Below, piece by piece: positions 8,140 through 16,347 of a DNA stretch of 64,000 nt. The DNA lies in the NCBI RefSeq assembly GCF_004216905.1, contig NZ_SGXJ01000001.1:682001-746000 (forward strand), given 5' to 3'. The first letter of the stretch is position 1. Each line of letters begins with the position of its first letter. The position numbers and the translations under genes are program-made. The notes below the pieces were generated by a model. It was given only the letters and a program-made list of their open reading frames with translations. It made no database searches and had not been told where the DNA came from. The DNA is from Kribbella sp. VKM Ac-2569. Its GTDB lineage: Bacteria > Actinomycetota > Actinomycetes > Propionibacteriales > Kribbellaceae.

Positions 8140-9225
8140 GTGCGCGCCGTACACCACCTCACACTCCCCCGGGCACTCCACCCGGGGGCCTGGTGGTTGT
8201 GGGCGCTCTGTATGGCTGTCGCGGCCAGCAGGACACGCAACCCCGTCCTGCTGGTCCTGATCCTCGCAGTGACCGGATTCGTCGTTTCAGCCCGCCGCAG
8301 CGACGCACCGTGGGCACACAGCTTCGCTGCGTTCCTCAAGCTCGGCCTGCTGGTCATCGCCGTCCGCGTGGTCCTGCAGGCGCTGCTGTCCACCCGCTCG
8401 CAGGGAAACACGCTGCTGTTCACACTGCCGCAGATCCCCTTGCCTGACTGGGCTGCGGGCGTCAAGCTCGGCGGCGACGTCACGGCAGAGGCTCTGGTGA
8501 CGGCTCTGTACGACGGTGGTCAGCTGGCCGTCATGCTCTGCTGCGTGGGTGCGGCCAACGCACTGGCCAGTCCGCGGCGGTTGCTGAAGTCGTTGCCAGG
8601 GGCCCTCTACGAGATGGGCGTCGCCTGTGTGGTCGCACTGACCTTCGCGCCGCAACTGGTGACGGACGGCCGCCGCGTGCGCGCAGCACGCCGGTTGCGC
8701 GGCCGTACGCGCGCCTCCTTCCGTACGACGGCCATGCCGGTCCTGGAAGGTGCGTTGGACCGCTCGGTGGAGCTGGCGGCCGCGATGGACTCACGCGGCT
8801 ACGGCCGTACCGCGCAGGCTCCTCGTGCTCAGCGTCGGCTCACGGCGTTGTGCGTGCTGCTGGGACTGCTGGGGATCCTGCTCGGTGTCTACGCGTTGCT
8901 GACCGACGCCATGGCGTTTCCGTTCGCCGCTGGTGCGCTGGCGGCCGGTGTGCTCCTGGCAGTCGCAGCTATGGCAGTTGGACGACAGCGGGTCAGCAGG
9001 ACCCGCTACCGGCCCGATCCGTGGGCGCTGCCCGAGTGGCTCGTCGTAGCGGCCGGTGCCCTGGCCGCAGGTGCCATGGTGATCGCAGCGGTCCGCGGCG
9101 TGAACGGTCTGCTGCTGGCCGGCCCGTTGGTCGTCCCACCAGTACCTGTGCTGCCAGTCGTCGGCGTACTGATCGGACTGGTGCCCGCCATAGCCGCACC
9201 ACCGTTAAGGAAGGCGGTTGCATGA
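8140..9225 (+). CDS. ECF transporter transmembrane component T (CbiQ-like)
   Basis: 361 residues, GTG start immediately after the previous stop. About six to seven hydrophobic helices surround the conserved cytosolic coupling region containing VRAARRLRGR and ELAAAMDSRGYGR, equivalent to the two Ala-Arg-Gly coupling motifs of EcfT proteins. T components bridge the ATPases to the substrate-binding S component. An additional hydrophobic C-terminal region (about residues 225-355) is longer than in minimal CbiQ proteins. Genes for the fused ATPase and the S component follow with four-base overlaps, making a complete vitamin transporter set under B12 riboswitch control. Confidence 0.9.
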   Translation: MRAVHHLTLPRALHPGAWWLWALCMAVAASRTRNPVLLVLILAVTGFVVSARRSDAPWAHSFAAFLKLGLLVIAVRVVLQALLSTRSQGNTLLFTLPQIPLPDWAAGVKLGGDVTAEALVTALYDGGQLAVMLCCVGAANALASPRRLLKSLPGALYEMGVACVVALTFAPQLVTDGRRVRAARRLRGRTRASFRTTAMPVLEGALDRSVELAAAMDSRGYGRTAQAPRAQRRLTALCVLLGLLGILLGVYALLTDAMAFPFAAGALAAGVLLAVAAMAVGRQRVSRTRYRPDPWALPEWLVVAAGALAAGAMVIAAVRGVNGLLLAGPLVVPPVPVLPVVGVLIGLVPAIAAPPLRKAVA

Positions 9226-10832
9226 TCGAGTTCGACCAGGTGACCGTGACGTACGACGGGGCGCGGGAACCGGCCCTGCGGGACGTGAGCTTCACGGTGC
9301 CGGAGGGCGAGCTCGCGCTGGTGATCGGGCGGACCGGGTCCGGCAAGTCCACGTTGCTGCGGGCAATCAACGGCCTGGTGCCGCACTTCACCGGCGGCAC
9401 GCTGGCCGGGCGGGTGCTGGTCGACGGGCGGGACACCCGCGAGTATCGGCCGCGCGATCTCGCCGATGTGGTCGGGATGGTCGGGCAGGACCCGATGGCG
9501 GGGTTCGTCACCGACACGGTCGAGGACGAGTTGGCGTACAGCATGGAGTCACTGGGTGTGGCGCCGGACGTGATGCGGCGACGCGTCGAGGAGACGCTGG
9601 ACCTGCTCGGGCTGGCCGACGTACGGGACCGGGCGTTGACGTCGCTGTCGGGCGGTCAACGGCAGCGGACCGCGATCGGAGCAGCTCTCACGTCGCATCC
9701 CGCCGTACTCGTGCTGGACGAACCCACCTCCGCGCTGGACCCACAGGCGGCCGAGGAGGTGCTGGCCGCGCTCCAGCGGCTCGTGCACGACCTGGGCGTC
9801 ACTGTGGTGATGGCCGAGCACCGGTTGGAGCGTGTGATCCAGTACGCCGACCGCGTGATCGAAGTACCCGGTGGCGCCGCTGCTGTGTCCACAGGCCTGC
9901 CGGCCGACCGCATGGTGACCGCACCGGTCGCGCCGCCGGTGGTGGAGCTGGGACGGCTGGCTGGATGGTCACCGCTCCCCCTGTCAGTACGAGACGCCCG
10001 ACGCGCTGCTGTCGCCCTGCGCAGCCAGCTGGATTCTGCTGCACCAGCGCGGCCGCTGGCTGCGCTCGGCAAGGAGCTGGGACGGTGCACCGACCTAGTC
10101 GTTGGCTACGGCAACGTGACGGCACTACGCGGTGTTTCGCTGAGCATCAAGGCCGGTGAGGTCGTCGCACTCATGGGCCGCAACGGCGCAGGCAAGTCGA
10201 CGTTGCTGAACTCTCTCGTCGGCATCATCACTCCTCGTTCCGGCACTGCGACCGCCGCAGGAGTCGACCCACGCCGTACCAAGCCAAAGCGACTGGTCAA
10301 GGCAGTCGGACTGGTCCCACAGGAACCCGCAGATCTGCTGTACGCCGCTACTGTCGCGGACGAATGCGGCAGCGCGGACTCCGACTTCAAGGTGCCCGCA
10401 GGTAGTTGCCGGGCACTCCTGGAGCGGCTGGCACCCGACGTGCCTCTGGACATGCATCCGCGCGACCTGTCCGAAGGACAACGGCTGTGTCTGGCGTTGG
10501 CCGTCGTACTGTGCGGCGCGCCGCCGTTGTTGCTGCTGGACGAGCCAACTCGCGGGCTGGACTACGGCGCGAAGCGGCGGCTGGTCGCGATCCTGCGCGA
10601 GCTGGCGGCTGCCGGGCATGCAGTGGTGCTGTCGACGCATGACGTGGAGATGGTCGCCGAAGTCGCCACGCGGGTGATGGTGCTCGCCGACGGTGAGCTG
10701 GTGAGTGATGGCGAGACGGCGGAGGTGATTGCCGGGTCTCCGGCGTTCGCGCCGCAGGTGGCGAAGATCCTTGCGCCGTTGCCGTTCCTGACCGTCGGCG
10801 AGGTCGCCGAGGCGTTGGACCGAGCCTCGTGA
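9222..10832 (+). CDS. Fused double ATP-binding subunit of ECF (cobalamin-type) transporter
   Basis: 536 residues starting MIEFDQVTVTYDG; ATG overlaps the EcfT stop. Two complete ABC domains are fused. Domain 1 (about 1-235): Walker A GRTGSGKST, signature LSGGQRQR, Walker B LVLDEPTSALD. Domain 2 (about 285-515): Walker A GRNGAGKST, signature LSEGQ, Walker B LLLLDEPTRGLD. Fusion of the two EcfA halves in one chain is common in actinobacterial ECF modules. Both halves look catalytically intact. The earlier open frame from 8850 is only the shadow of ecfT. It powers uptake by the T and S subunits encoded on either side. Confidence 0.92.
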   Translation: MIEFDQVTVTYDGAREPALRDVSFTVPEGELALVIGRTGSGKSTLLRAINGLVPHFTGGTLAGRVLVDGRDTREYRPRDLADVVGMVGQDPMAGFVTDTVEDELAYSMESLGVAPDVMRRRVEETLDLLGLADVRDRALTSLSGGQRQRTAIGAALTSHPAVLVLDEPTSALDPQAAEEVLAALQRLVHDLGVTVVMAEHRLERVIQYADRVIEVPGGAAAVSTGLPADRMVTAPVAPPVVELGRLAGWSPLPLSVRDARRAAVALRSQLDSAAPARPLAALGKELGRCTDLVVGYGNVTALRGVSLSIKAGEVVALMGRNGAGKSTLLNSLVGIITPRSGTATAAGVDPRRTKPKRLVKAVGLVPQEPADLLYAATVADECGSADSDFKVPAGSCRALLERLAPDVPLDMHPRDLSEGQRLCLALAVVLCGAPPLLLLDEPTRGLDYGAKRRLVAILRELAAAGHAVVLSTHDVEMVAEVATRVMVLADGELVSDGETAEVIAGSPAFAPQVAKILAPLPFLTVGEVAEALDRAS

Positions 10833-11638
10833 ACCTGATCCGGCTCAAGCCCCGCAGCACGCTGGCGTTGCTCGTCGCGTCACTGGTCGGCGTACTCGCG
10901 TTCGCATGGCCGTTGTTCTTCCAGACCTCGCAGGCGGGTCAGTCGGCGATCGGTCACACCACGGATGCGCCGTGGCTGTTCGTGTTGCTGCTGCCGTTGC
11001 TGGTGGCCGTCGTACTCGCGGAGCTATCCGAGGCCGGGATCGACGCGAAGGTGATCTCACTGGTCGGCATGCTCGCCGCGGTCGGCGCCGCGCTACGCGC
11101 GTTGGGCCCGGGTACGGCGGGACTCGAGCCCGGGTTCTTCCTGCTGGTGCTGGCGGGGCGGGCGTTCGGGGCCGGGTTCGGGTTCGTGCTCGGGGCGGTG
11201 TCCTTGCTGGGTGGGGCGTTGATCAGTGGCGGGGTCGGGCCGTGGATGCCGTTCCAGATGTTCGCGTGCGCCTGGGTCGGCTGCCTGGCCGGCCTCCTGC
11301 CGCGCGTCGGCGGGCGGTTGGAGTTGCTGCTGCTGGCGGCGTACTCGCTGGTCTCGGGCGTGCTGTACGGCGTGATCATGAACCTCTGGTTCTGGCCGTA
11401 CGCGACGTTCGGCAGCGACTTCTCGTTCATCCCCGGCGACTCGCTGGCCGCCAACGGGCACAGGTACTTGTTGTTCGTGGTGGCGACGTCGCTGGGGTGG
11501 GACATTCCGCGCGGGATCCTGAGCGCGGTGCTGGTGCTGGTGCTCGGGCGGCCGATCCTGAACGCGTTCCGGCGTACGGCGCGCAAGGCGGCCTTCGAGG
11601 CGCCGGTGGTTTTCGAGCCCGGGAGGACGAATGCCTGA
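10829..11638 (+). CDS. ECF transporter S component, probably for cobalamin/corrinoid (CbrT-like)
   Basis: 269 residues with about six membrane helices (for example LALLVASLVGVLAFAWPLFF and FGFVLGAVSLLGGALISGG). GTG start overlaps the previous stop (GTGA). The long loop with GVGPWMPFQMFACAWVG and the aromatic segment NLWFWPYATFGSDFSF resemble substrate-contact regions of actinobacterial S components. Specificity for cobalamin or a precursor is inferred from the upstream riboswitch and from cobU and cobS downstream. Its last eight bases overlap cobU. Confidence 0.85.
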   Translation: MNLIRLKPRSTLALLVASLVGVLAFAWPLFFQTSQAGQSAIGHTTDAPWLFVLLLPLLVAVVLAELSEAGIDAKVISLVGMLAAVGAALRALGPGTAGLEPGFFLLVLAGRAFGAGFGFVLGAVSLLGGALISGGVGPWMPFQMFACAWVGCLAGLLPRVGGRLELLLLAAYSLVSGVLYGVIMNLWFWPYATFGSDFSFIPGDSLAANGHRYLLFVVATSLGWDIPRGILSAVLVLVLGRPILNAFRRTARKAAFEAPVVFEPGRTNA

Positions 11639-12158
11639 CCGAACCCTCATCCTCGGCGGAGCCCGCTCCGGCAAATCCGTCGCCGCCGAACGCCTGCTGT
11701 CCGCGGAGCCCGACGTCCTGTACGTCGCAACCGGCGGAGAGGACTCCGGTGACGCCGAGTGGGCGGCCCGGGTCGCGAAGCACCAGGCCCGTAGGCCCGC
11801 CTCCTGGGGTCTGGCGGAGACGATCGACCTGGTACCACTGCTCGAGTCCCCCGGTCCCCCGCTGCTCATCGACTGCCTCACGCTGTGGCTGTCGAGAACC
11901 ATGGACACCAGGAACGTCTGGTCGGACCTCGGCCGGGCCGACCTCGTCGAGCAACAGATCGCCGAACTCGCCGACGCGTGGTCCGCGACCGCCCGGCGCG
12001 TGGTGGCCGTCAGCAACGACGTGGGTTCCGGCATCGTCCCCGCCGACCCCGGCACCCGCCTGTTCCGCGACCTCATGGGCCGCCTGAACACCACCATCTC
12101 CCTGGCGTCCGACCAGGTCCTCTGGACCGTCGCCGGCCGAACCCTCCCTCTCACATGA
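11631..12158 (+). CDS. cobU: Adenosylcobinamide kinase / adenosylcobinamide-phosphate guanylyltransferase
   Basis: 175 residues, the normal CobU length. The P-loop GGARSGKS lies at residues 9-16; further family blocks are VLYVATGG, the HQARRP segment near the GTP site, LLIDCLTLWLSR, VVAVSNDVGSGIVP and FRDLMGRLN. CobU phosphorylates adenosylcobinamide and adds GMP, giving the activated substrate for CobS. ATG at 11631 overlaps the S-component gene by eight bases, and its own stop overlaps cobS by four. With no de novo corrin genes nearby, this is the salvage branch: imported cobinamide is finished into B12. Confidence 0.95.
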   Translation: MPDRTLILGGARSGKSVAAERLLSAEPDVLYVATGGEDSGDAEWAARVAKHQARRPASWGLAETIDLVPLLESPGPPLLIDCLTLWLSRTMDTRNVWSDLGRADLVEQQIAELADAWSATARRVVAVSNDVGSGIVPADPGTRLFRDLMGRLNTTISLASDQVLWTVAGRTLPLT

Positions 12159-12931
12159 GCGCATGGGGTGCGGCGACCCGTCTTTCGCTCGGGACGCTGA
12201 CAGTGCTGCCCGCGGGCGTGCCATCCCGGGTTGACCGGGAGGTTGGCGGGCGGGCGATGGTGCTGGCGCCGGCCGTGGGAGTGCTGGTCGGCGGGATCGC
12301 GGCGGGTGTGGTCGCTCTGGCTCAACTGGTGAAGCCTGAGGCGGACCTGCTCGCCGCTGTGCTCGGAGTGCTTGTTGTAGCAGGGCTTTCGGGTGGGCTG
12401 CACCTGGACGGGCTCGCCGACTTCGCCGACGCGCTGGGCAGCCGGCGGGATCGCGAGACGATGCTGCGGATCATGAAGCAGAGCGACATCGGCCCGTTCG
12501 GTGTCGTCGCGATCATCGGCGTACTGCTCCTCGACGTCGCCGCCCTCACCGCCTGCCTGCAAGCGAACTTCGGCTGGCAGGCGCTCCTGATCGCCATCAC
12601 CGCGAGCCGCCTCACCCTCCCCTGGTCCTGCCGTACGTCGATCCCCGCGGCCCGCCCCGACGGCCTGGGATCGTTCGTCGCCGCCACGGTCCACCCACTC
12701 ACGGCAACGCTCACCACGGCCGCCACCCTCGCCGCGACCCTCGCCCTCAGCGCTCCCGGCGTACTCCGCCTGACCGGCACCGCAGCCGCCGTCCTCCTGG
12801 CCGTCGTGACCAGCCTGCTCACCAGCCGCCGAGCCGTCCGAGCCCTCGGCGGCACCACCGGCGACGTCCTCGGCGCAACCGTCGAACTGGCCCTTCCGGT
12901 GACCCTTGTGACGCTCGCCCTGACCGTGTGA
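12155..12931 (+). CDS. cobS: Adenosylcobinamide-GDP ribazoletransferase (cobalamin synthase)
   Basis: 258 residues beginning MSAWGAATRLSLGTLTVLP. The family signature GGLHLDGLADFADAL holds the acidic metal-binding residues, followed by KQSDIGPFGVVAII and about six to seven membrane helices. CobS joins alpha-ribazole to adenosylcobinamide-GDP at the cytoplasmic membrane. ATG at 12155 overlaps the cobU stop. It is the last gene of the riboswitch-controlled operon. cobT, which supplies alpha-ribazole phosphate, is not in the window. Confidence 0.95.
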   Translation: MSAWGAATRLSLGTLTVLPAGVPSRVDREVGGRAMVLAPAVGVLVGGIAAGVVALAQLVKPEADLLAAVLGVLVVAGLSGGLHLDGLADFADALGSRRDRETMLRIMKQSDIGPFGVVAIIGVLLLDVAALTACLQANFGWQALLIAITASRLTLPWSCRTSIPAARPDGLGSFVAATVHPLTATLTTAATLAATLALSAPGVLRLTGTAAAVLLAVVTSLLTSRRAVRALGGTTGDVLGATVELALPVTLVTLALTV

Positions 12932-13069
12932 GCGCTCACCTCCACCACCTCGCGGCCGGGGTGGTCTACTGTCGCCGACGAGACGTTCCAGTGGGGTAGT
13001 GACGGCGAGGTTGCGGAAGATGTTCGTGGTTCACGACCGGTGGGCGGCCGGGCACGCCCCGCGATCCGT

Positions 13070-13075
13070 TATCTT
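13070..13075 (+). promoter_or_regulatory. -10-like box for a leaderless ROK regulator mRNA
   Basis: TATCTT lies six bases before the ATG at 13082 and no ribosome-binding site separates them; the A/T-rich stretch stands out in G+C-rich surroundings. Confidence 0.45.
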
Positions 13076-13081
13076 TATGTA

Positions 13082-14257
13082 ATGAACGCAACTCGCCCAG
13101 CCCCGGGCTCGCAGGCTTCGCTGCGCGAAGCCAATCGTGCGCGCGTTCTCGGTGTCGTCCGGCAGCACGGCCCGCTCACCCAGGTCGAGATCGCCGCCGC
13201 CTCCGGTCTGTCCGCCGCCACCGTCTCGAACATGGTCAAGGAGCTCGACCAGGCCGGCATGGTCGGCCTGTCCCGCAGCATCCGCAACGGCCGCCGCGCC
13301 GTACTGGTCTCCCTCGCGTCCGGCGGCGGACTGCTGGCCGGTGTCGCGTTCGGCGAGCGCGACGTGCGGGTCGCGGTCGCGAACAGCTCCCGCGAGATCC
13401 TCGCCCAGCAACTGATGCCGCTGCAGGCCGACCACGTCGCCGACGAGGGCATGGAGCGCGCCGCCCGGCTGCTCGCCGACCTGGCCGAGACGGTCAGCTC
13501 CGGCGTCGAGGACATCTCCGCGATCGGGTTCGGCCTGCCGATGCCGGTCGACTCCGTCAGCGGCGAGGCGGGGTCCGACGCGGTGCTGCCCGGCTGGCGC
13601 GGCGTCAACGTGACCGAGGCGATGTCCGGGTACCTGCGCGCCCCGGTCGCCCTCGACAACACCGCAAACCTTGCCGCCCTGGGCGAACTGCGGGCCGGCG
13701 CGCTCCGCGGCGTCCGGAACGGCTGCTACCTGAAGTTCTCGTACGGCGTCGGCGCGGGCATCGTGATCAACGGCGACGTGTTCCGCGGTTCGACCGGTAC
13801 GGCGGGCGAGATCGGGCACGTCACGATCGACGAGAACGGCCCGATCTGCCGCTGCGGCAACCGCGGCTGCCTGGACACGTTCGTCGGCTCGCGGGCACTG
13901 ATCAGCAGTCTGGCCGCGTCGCACGGACCGCTGCGACTGAAGGACATCGTGACCCGCGCGCTCGCCGGCGACCTCGGCTGCCGCCGCGTGATCGAGGACG
14001 CCGGCCGGCGCGTCGGCGTCGCCGTGGCAGGCGTCGTGAACCTGCTGAACCCGGAGGCGATCGTTGTCGGCGGCCTGATGGCCGAGGCCGGCGAACTGAT
14101 CCACGCCCCGCTGCGTGAGGCCCTCGACCGGTGCGCGATCCCGAGCGCCGCGGCGACCGTCGAACTGCGCCCCGCCGAGCTCGGCGACGAAGCCGACATT
14201 GTCGGCGCGATCCACCGCGCATCGATGCTGAGTCACACCAATATCTCCATTTCTTGA
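13082..14257 (+). CDS. ROK family transcriptional regulator (XylR-type)
   Basis: 391 residues. A winged helix-turn-helix occupies residues about 15-75 (GPLTQVEIAAASGLSAATVSN), followed by a ROK sugar-kinase-like domain with the ATP/sugar segment GVGAGIVINGDVFRGSTGTAGEIGH and the ROK zinc motif CRCGNRGCLD. ROK regulators bind a sugar and release DNA. It stands directly upstream of and parallel to a xylose/ribose-type ABC transporter operon, and palindromes at its own 3' end (14253-14278) are likely operators for that operon. ATG at 13082 is preferred over the open frame from 13040, and a promoter box sits just before it. Confidence 0.92.
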   Translation: MNATRPAPGSQASLREANRARVLGVVRQHGPLTQVEIAAASGLSAATVSNMVKELDQAGMVGLSRSIRNGRRAVLVSLASGGGLLAGVAFGERDVRVAVANSSREILAQQLMPLQADHVADEGMERAARLLADLAETVSSGVEDISAIGFGLPMPVDSVSGEAGSDAVLPGWRGVNVTEAMSGYLRAPVALDNTANLAALGELRAGALRGVRNGCYLKFSYGVGAGIVINGDVFRGSTGTAGEIGHVTIDENGPICRCGNRGCLDTFVGSRALISSLAASHGPLRLKDIVTRALAGDLGCRRVIEDAGRRVGVAVAGVVNLLNPEAIVVGGLMAEAGELIHAPLREALDRCAIPSAAATVELRPAELGDEADIVGAIHRASMLSHTNISIS

Positions 14258-14278
14258 ATTCAAGTCTTGACGCCAAGA
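14253..14278 (+). promoter_or_regulatory. Two adjacent palindromes, probable ROK operator
   Basis: CTTGAATTCAAG (14253-14264, perfect 12-base palindrome) is followed immediately by TCTTGACGCCAAGA (14265-14278, five-base arms TCTTG/CAAGA). They share CTTGA half-sites and lie 60 bases before the binding-protein gene, overlapping the stop of the regulator gene. Confidence 0.6.
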
Positions 14279-14337
14279 CGCTGGGGAGCTTGACTGCGGG
14301 CAGGCCAATCGGGGCCGTCTCGTCAAGGAGCCGCCAT

Positions 14338-15417
14338 ATGTCCGTCTCAGCACTTCGTCTCGTCGGCCTCGGGCTTGCCGTCTCGGTCCTCGCCACCTCC
14401 TTGGTGGCCTGTGGGTCCGACGACTCCGGCTCGGGCAGCGGCTCAGGCAGCGCGAAAAAGGTCGCGCTGTTGCTGCCCGAGTCGAAGACCACCCGGTACG
14501 AGGCGCTCGACCGCCCGCTGTTCACCGAGGCGCTGAAGGCGGCCTGCGGCGACTGCCAGCTGATCTACAGCAACGCCGATCAGGACGCCGCCAAGCAACA
14601 GCAGCAGGCCGAGGCTGCGCTGACTCAGGGCGCGAACGTGCTGGTCCTCGACCCGGTCGACGGCAAGGCCGCCGCTGCGGTCGCCGCCTCCGCGAAGGCC
14701 CAGAGCGTCCCGGTGGTCGCGTACGACCGGTTCATCGAGAACGCCAACTACTACGTGTCGTTCGAGAACGAGGCGGTCGGCAAGCTGCAGGCGCAGACCC
14801 TGCTCGACGCCCTCAAGGCGGCCGGCAAGACGTCCGGGAACATCGCGATGATCAACGGCTCGCCGACCGACCCGAACGCCGCGGACTTCAAGAAGGGCGC
14901 GCACAGCGTGCTCGACTCAAGTGGCTTCAAGATCGCCGCCGAGTTCGACACCCCGGACTGGAGCCCGGACAAGGCGCAGGGCTGGATGGAGGGCCAGCTG
15001 AGCGCGATCAAGAACGGCCTGGTCGGCGTGTACGCCGCCAACGACGGCACCGCCGGTGGCGCGATCGCCGCACTGAAGGGCGGTGGCGTGAAGCCGCTGC
15101 CGCCGGTCACCGGGCAGGACTCGGAACTCGCCGCGATCCAGCGGATCATCGCCGGCGACCAGGCGATGACCATCTACAAGGCGGTCAAGCCGCAGGCCGA
15201 GGCCGCCGCCAAGGGAGCAGTCGCGCTGGCGAACGGCGGCAAGCCCGAGTCCACCACCGACAAGAACGGCGTACCGTCGACGATTCTCGACCCGGTCGCG
15301 GTGACCAAGGACAACATCAAGGACACCGTGGTCAAGGACAACATCTACAAGGTCGCCGACATCTGCACCGCGTCCTTCGCCGCCGCCTGCACCGCCGCAG
15401 GCCTGTCCGCCAACTGA
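14338..15417 (+). CDS. Sugar ABC transporter substrate-binding lipoprotein (xylose/ribose type)
   Basis: 359 residues; ATG at 14338 follows AAGGAG. A lipoprotein signal peptide ends in LVACG with the lipidated Cys at residue 25, then a Gly/Ser-rich tether. The mature protein is a type 1 periplasmic-binding fold: KKVALLLPESKTTRYE, NADQDAAKQQQQAEAAL, VLDPVDGKAAAAV, PVVAYDRFIENANYYV and YAANDGTAGGAIAAL match xylose-binding (XylF) proteins. It captures an aldopentose or related sugar outside the membrane. The ATPase and permease genes follow after a 114-base gap that contains a strong hairpin. The actual sugar is inferred, not shown. Confidence 0.92.
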   Translation: MSVSALRLVGLGLAVSVLATSLVACGSDDSGSGSGSGSAKKVALLLPESKTTRYEALDRPLFTEALKAACGDCQLIYSNADQDAAKQQQQAEAALTQGANVLVLDPVDGKAAAAVAASAKAQSVPVVAYDRFIENANYYVSFENEAVGKLQAQTLLDALKAAGKTSGNIAMINGSPTDPNAADFKKGAHSVLDSSGFKIAAEFDTPDWSPDKAQGWMEGQLSAIKNGLVGVYAANDGTAGGAIAALKGGGVKPLPPVTGQDSELAAIQRIIAGDQAMTIYKAVKPQAEAAAKGAVALANGGKPESTTDKNGVPSTILDPVAVTKDNIKDTVVKDNIYKVADICTASFAAACTAAGLSAN

Positions 15418-15426
15418 CCCGCCCCT

Positions 15427-15466
15427 CGGCGTGGCCCCCCGCAGTGAGGTGCGGGGGGCCACGCCG
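15427..15466 (+). terminator. Perfect hairpin between binding-protein gene and ABC genes
   Basis: Arms of 17 bases (CGGCGTGGCCCCCCGCA at 15427-15443 and its complement at 15450-15466) close a six-base loop. No T-run follows, so it probably acts as a partial terminator or mRNA 3'-end stabiliser inside the operon, allowing more binding protein than membrane components. Confidence 0.8.
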
Positions 15467-15531
15467 ACCTCTCCCCAACCGCGCCCCCGGCGAGGATCAT
15501 GGCGTGAAATAAGTCCCAGGAGGCTCAACAC

Positions 15532-16347
15532 GTGACTGTTACCCCGACTCCCCTCGATGTCGGTGCCGGTACGGTGCTGACGTTGCAGGGGATTTCCAAG
15601 CGTTTCGGGGCCGTGCAGGCTCTGAAGAACATCGAGCTGGACGTCCGTGCCGGTGAGGTGCTCGCTCTCGTCGGCGACAACGGCGCCGGCAAGTCCACGC
15701 TGGTCAAGACGATCGCCGGCGTCTACACCGCCGACGACGGGTCGATGGTGTTCGACGGCCGGCCGGTCCGGGTCGGCAGCCCGGCCGAGGCGCAGCAGCT
15801 CGGCATCGCCACCGTGTTCCAGGACCTGGCGCTGTGCGACAACCTGGACGTGGTCGCGAACCTGTACCTCGGCCGCGAACTGCGCAAGAACGGCGCGCTC
15901 GACGAGGTCGAGATGGAACGCTCTTCCTGGGAGCTGCTCCGGCAGCTGTCCGCGAAGATCCCGTCGGTCCGGATCCCGGTCGCCAGCCTGTCCGGCGGCC
16001 AGCGGCAGACCGTCGCGATCGCGCGCAGCCTGCTCGGCCGGCCCAAGGTCGTGATGCTGGACGAACCGACGGCGGCTCTCGGCGTAGCTCAGACCGCCGA
16101 GGTCCTCAACCTGGTCGAGCGGCTCCGCGAACGCGGCCTGGCCGTCATCCTGATCAGCCACAACATGGCCGACGTGATGGCGGTCGCCGACCGGGTCGCC
16201 GTACTGCGTCTCGGCCGCAACAACGGCGTCTTCGTGGTCAGCGAGACCCGGACGCAGGACATCATCGCCGCGATCACCGGCGCAACCGACAACGCGGTCT
16301 CCGAGCGCGCCGCGCGCCGGAGCCGGGAAGAGGGACCGGCCTCATGA
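15532..16347 (+). CDS. Sugar ABC transporter ATP-binding protein, single-domain
   Basis: 271 residues, GTG start behind AGGAGG (15518-15523). Walker A GDNGAGKST, Q-loop FQDLALCDN, signature LSGGQRQT, Walker B VVMLDEPTAALG and switch histidine ISHNMADV are all intact. Unlike RbsA, XylG and MglA, which fuse two ABC domains, this protein has one, so a homodimer must drive the permease. It pairs with the permease through a four-base overlap. The family handles xylose, ribose, fructose or inositol-type sugars. Confidence 0.92.
   Translation: MTVTPTPLDVGAGTVLTLQGISKRFGAVQALKNIELDVRAGEVLALVGDNGAGKSTLVKTIAGVYTADDGSMVFDGRPVRVGSPAEAQQLGIATVFQDLALCDNLDVVANLYLGRELRKNGALDEVEMERSSWELLRQLSAKIPSVRIPVASLSGGQRQTVAIARSLLGRPKVVMLDEPTAALGVAQTAEVLNLVERLRERGLAVILISHNMADVMAVADRVAVLRLGRNNGVFVVSETRTQDIIAAITGATDNAVSERAARRSREEGPAS

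Noticed and set aside
11093..12694. 533-codon minus-strand frame
   Set aside because: Antisense shadow of the S component, cobU and cobS genes, all of which are recognisable.
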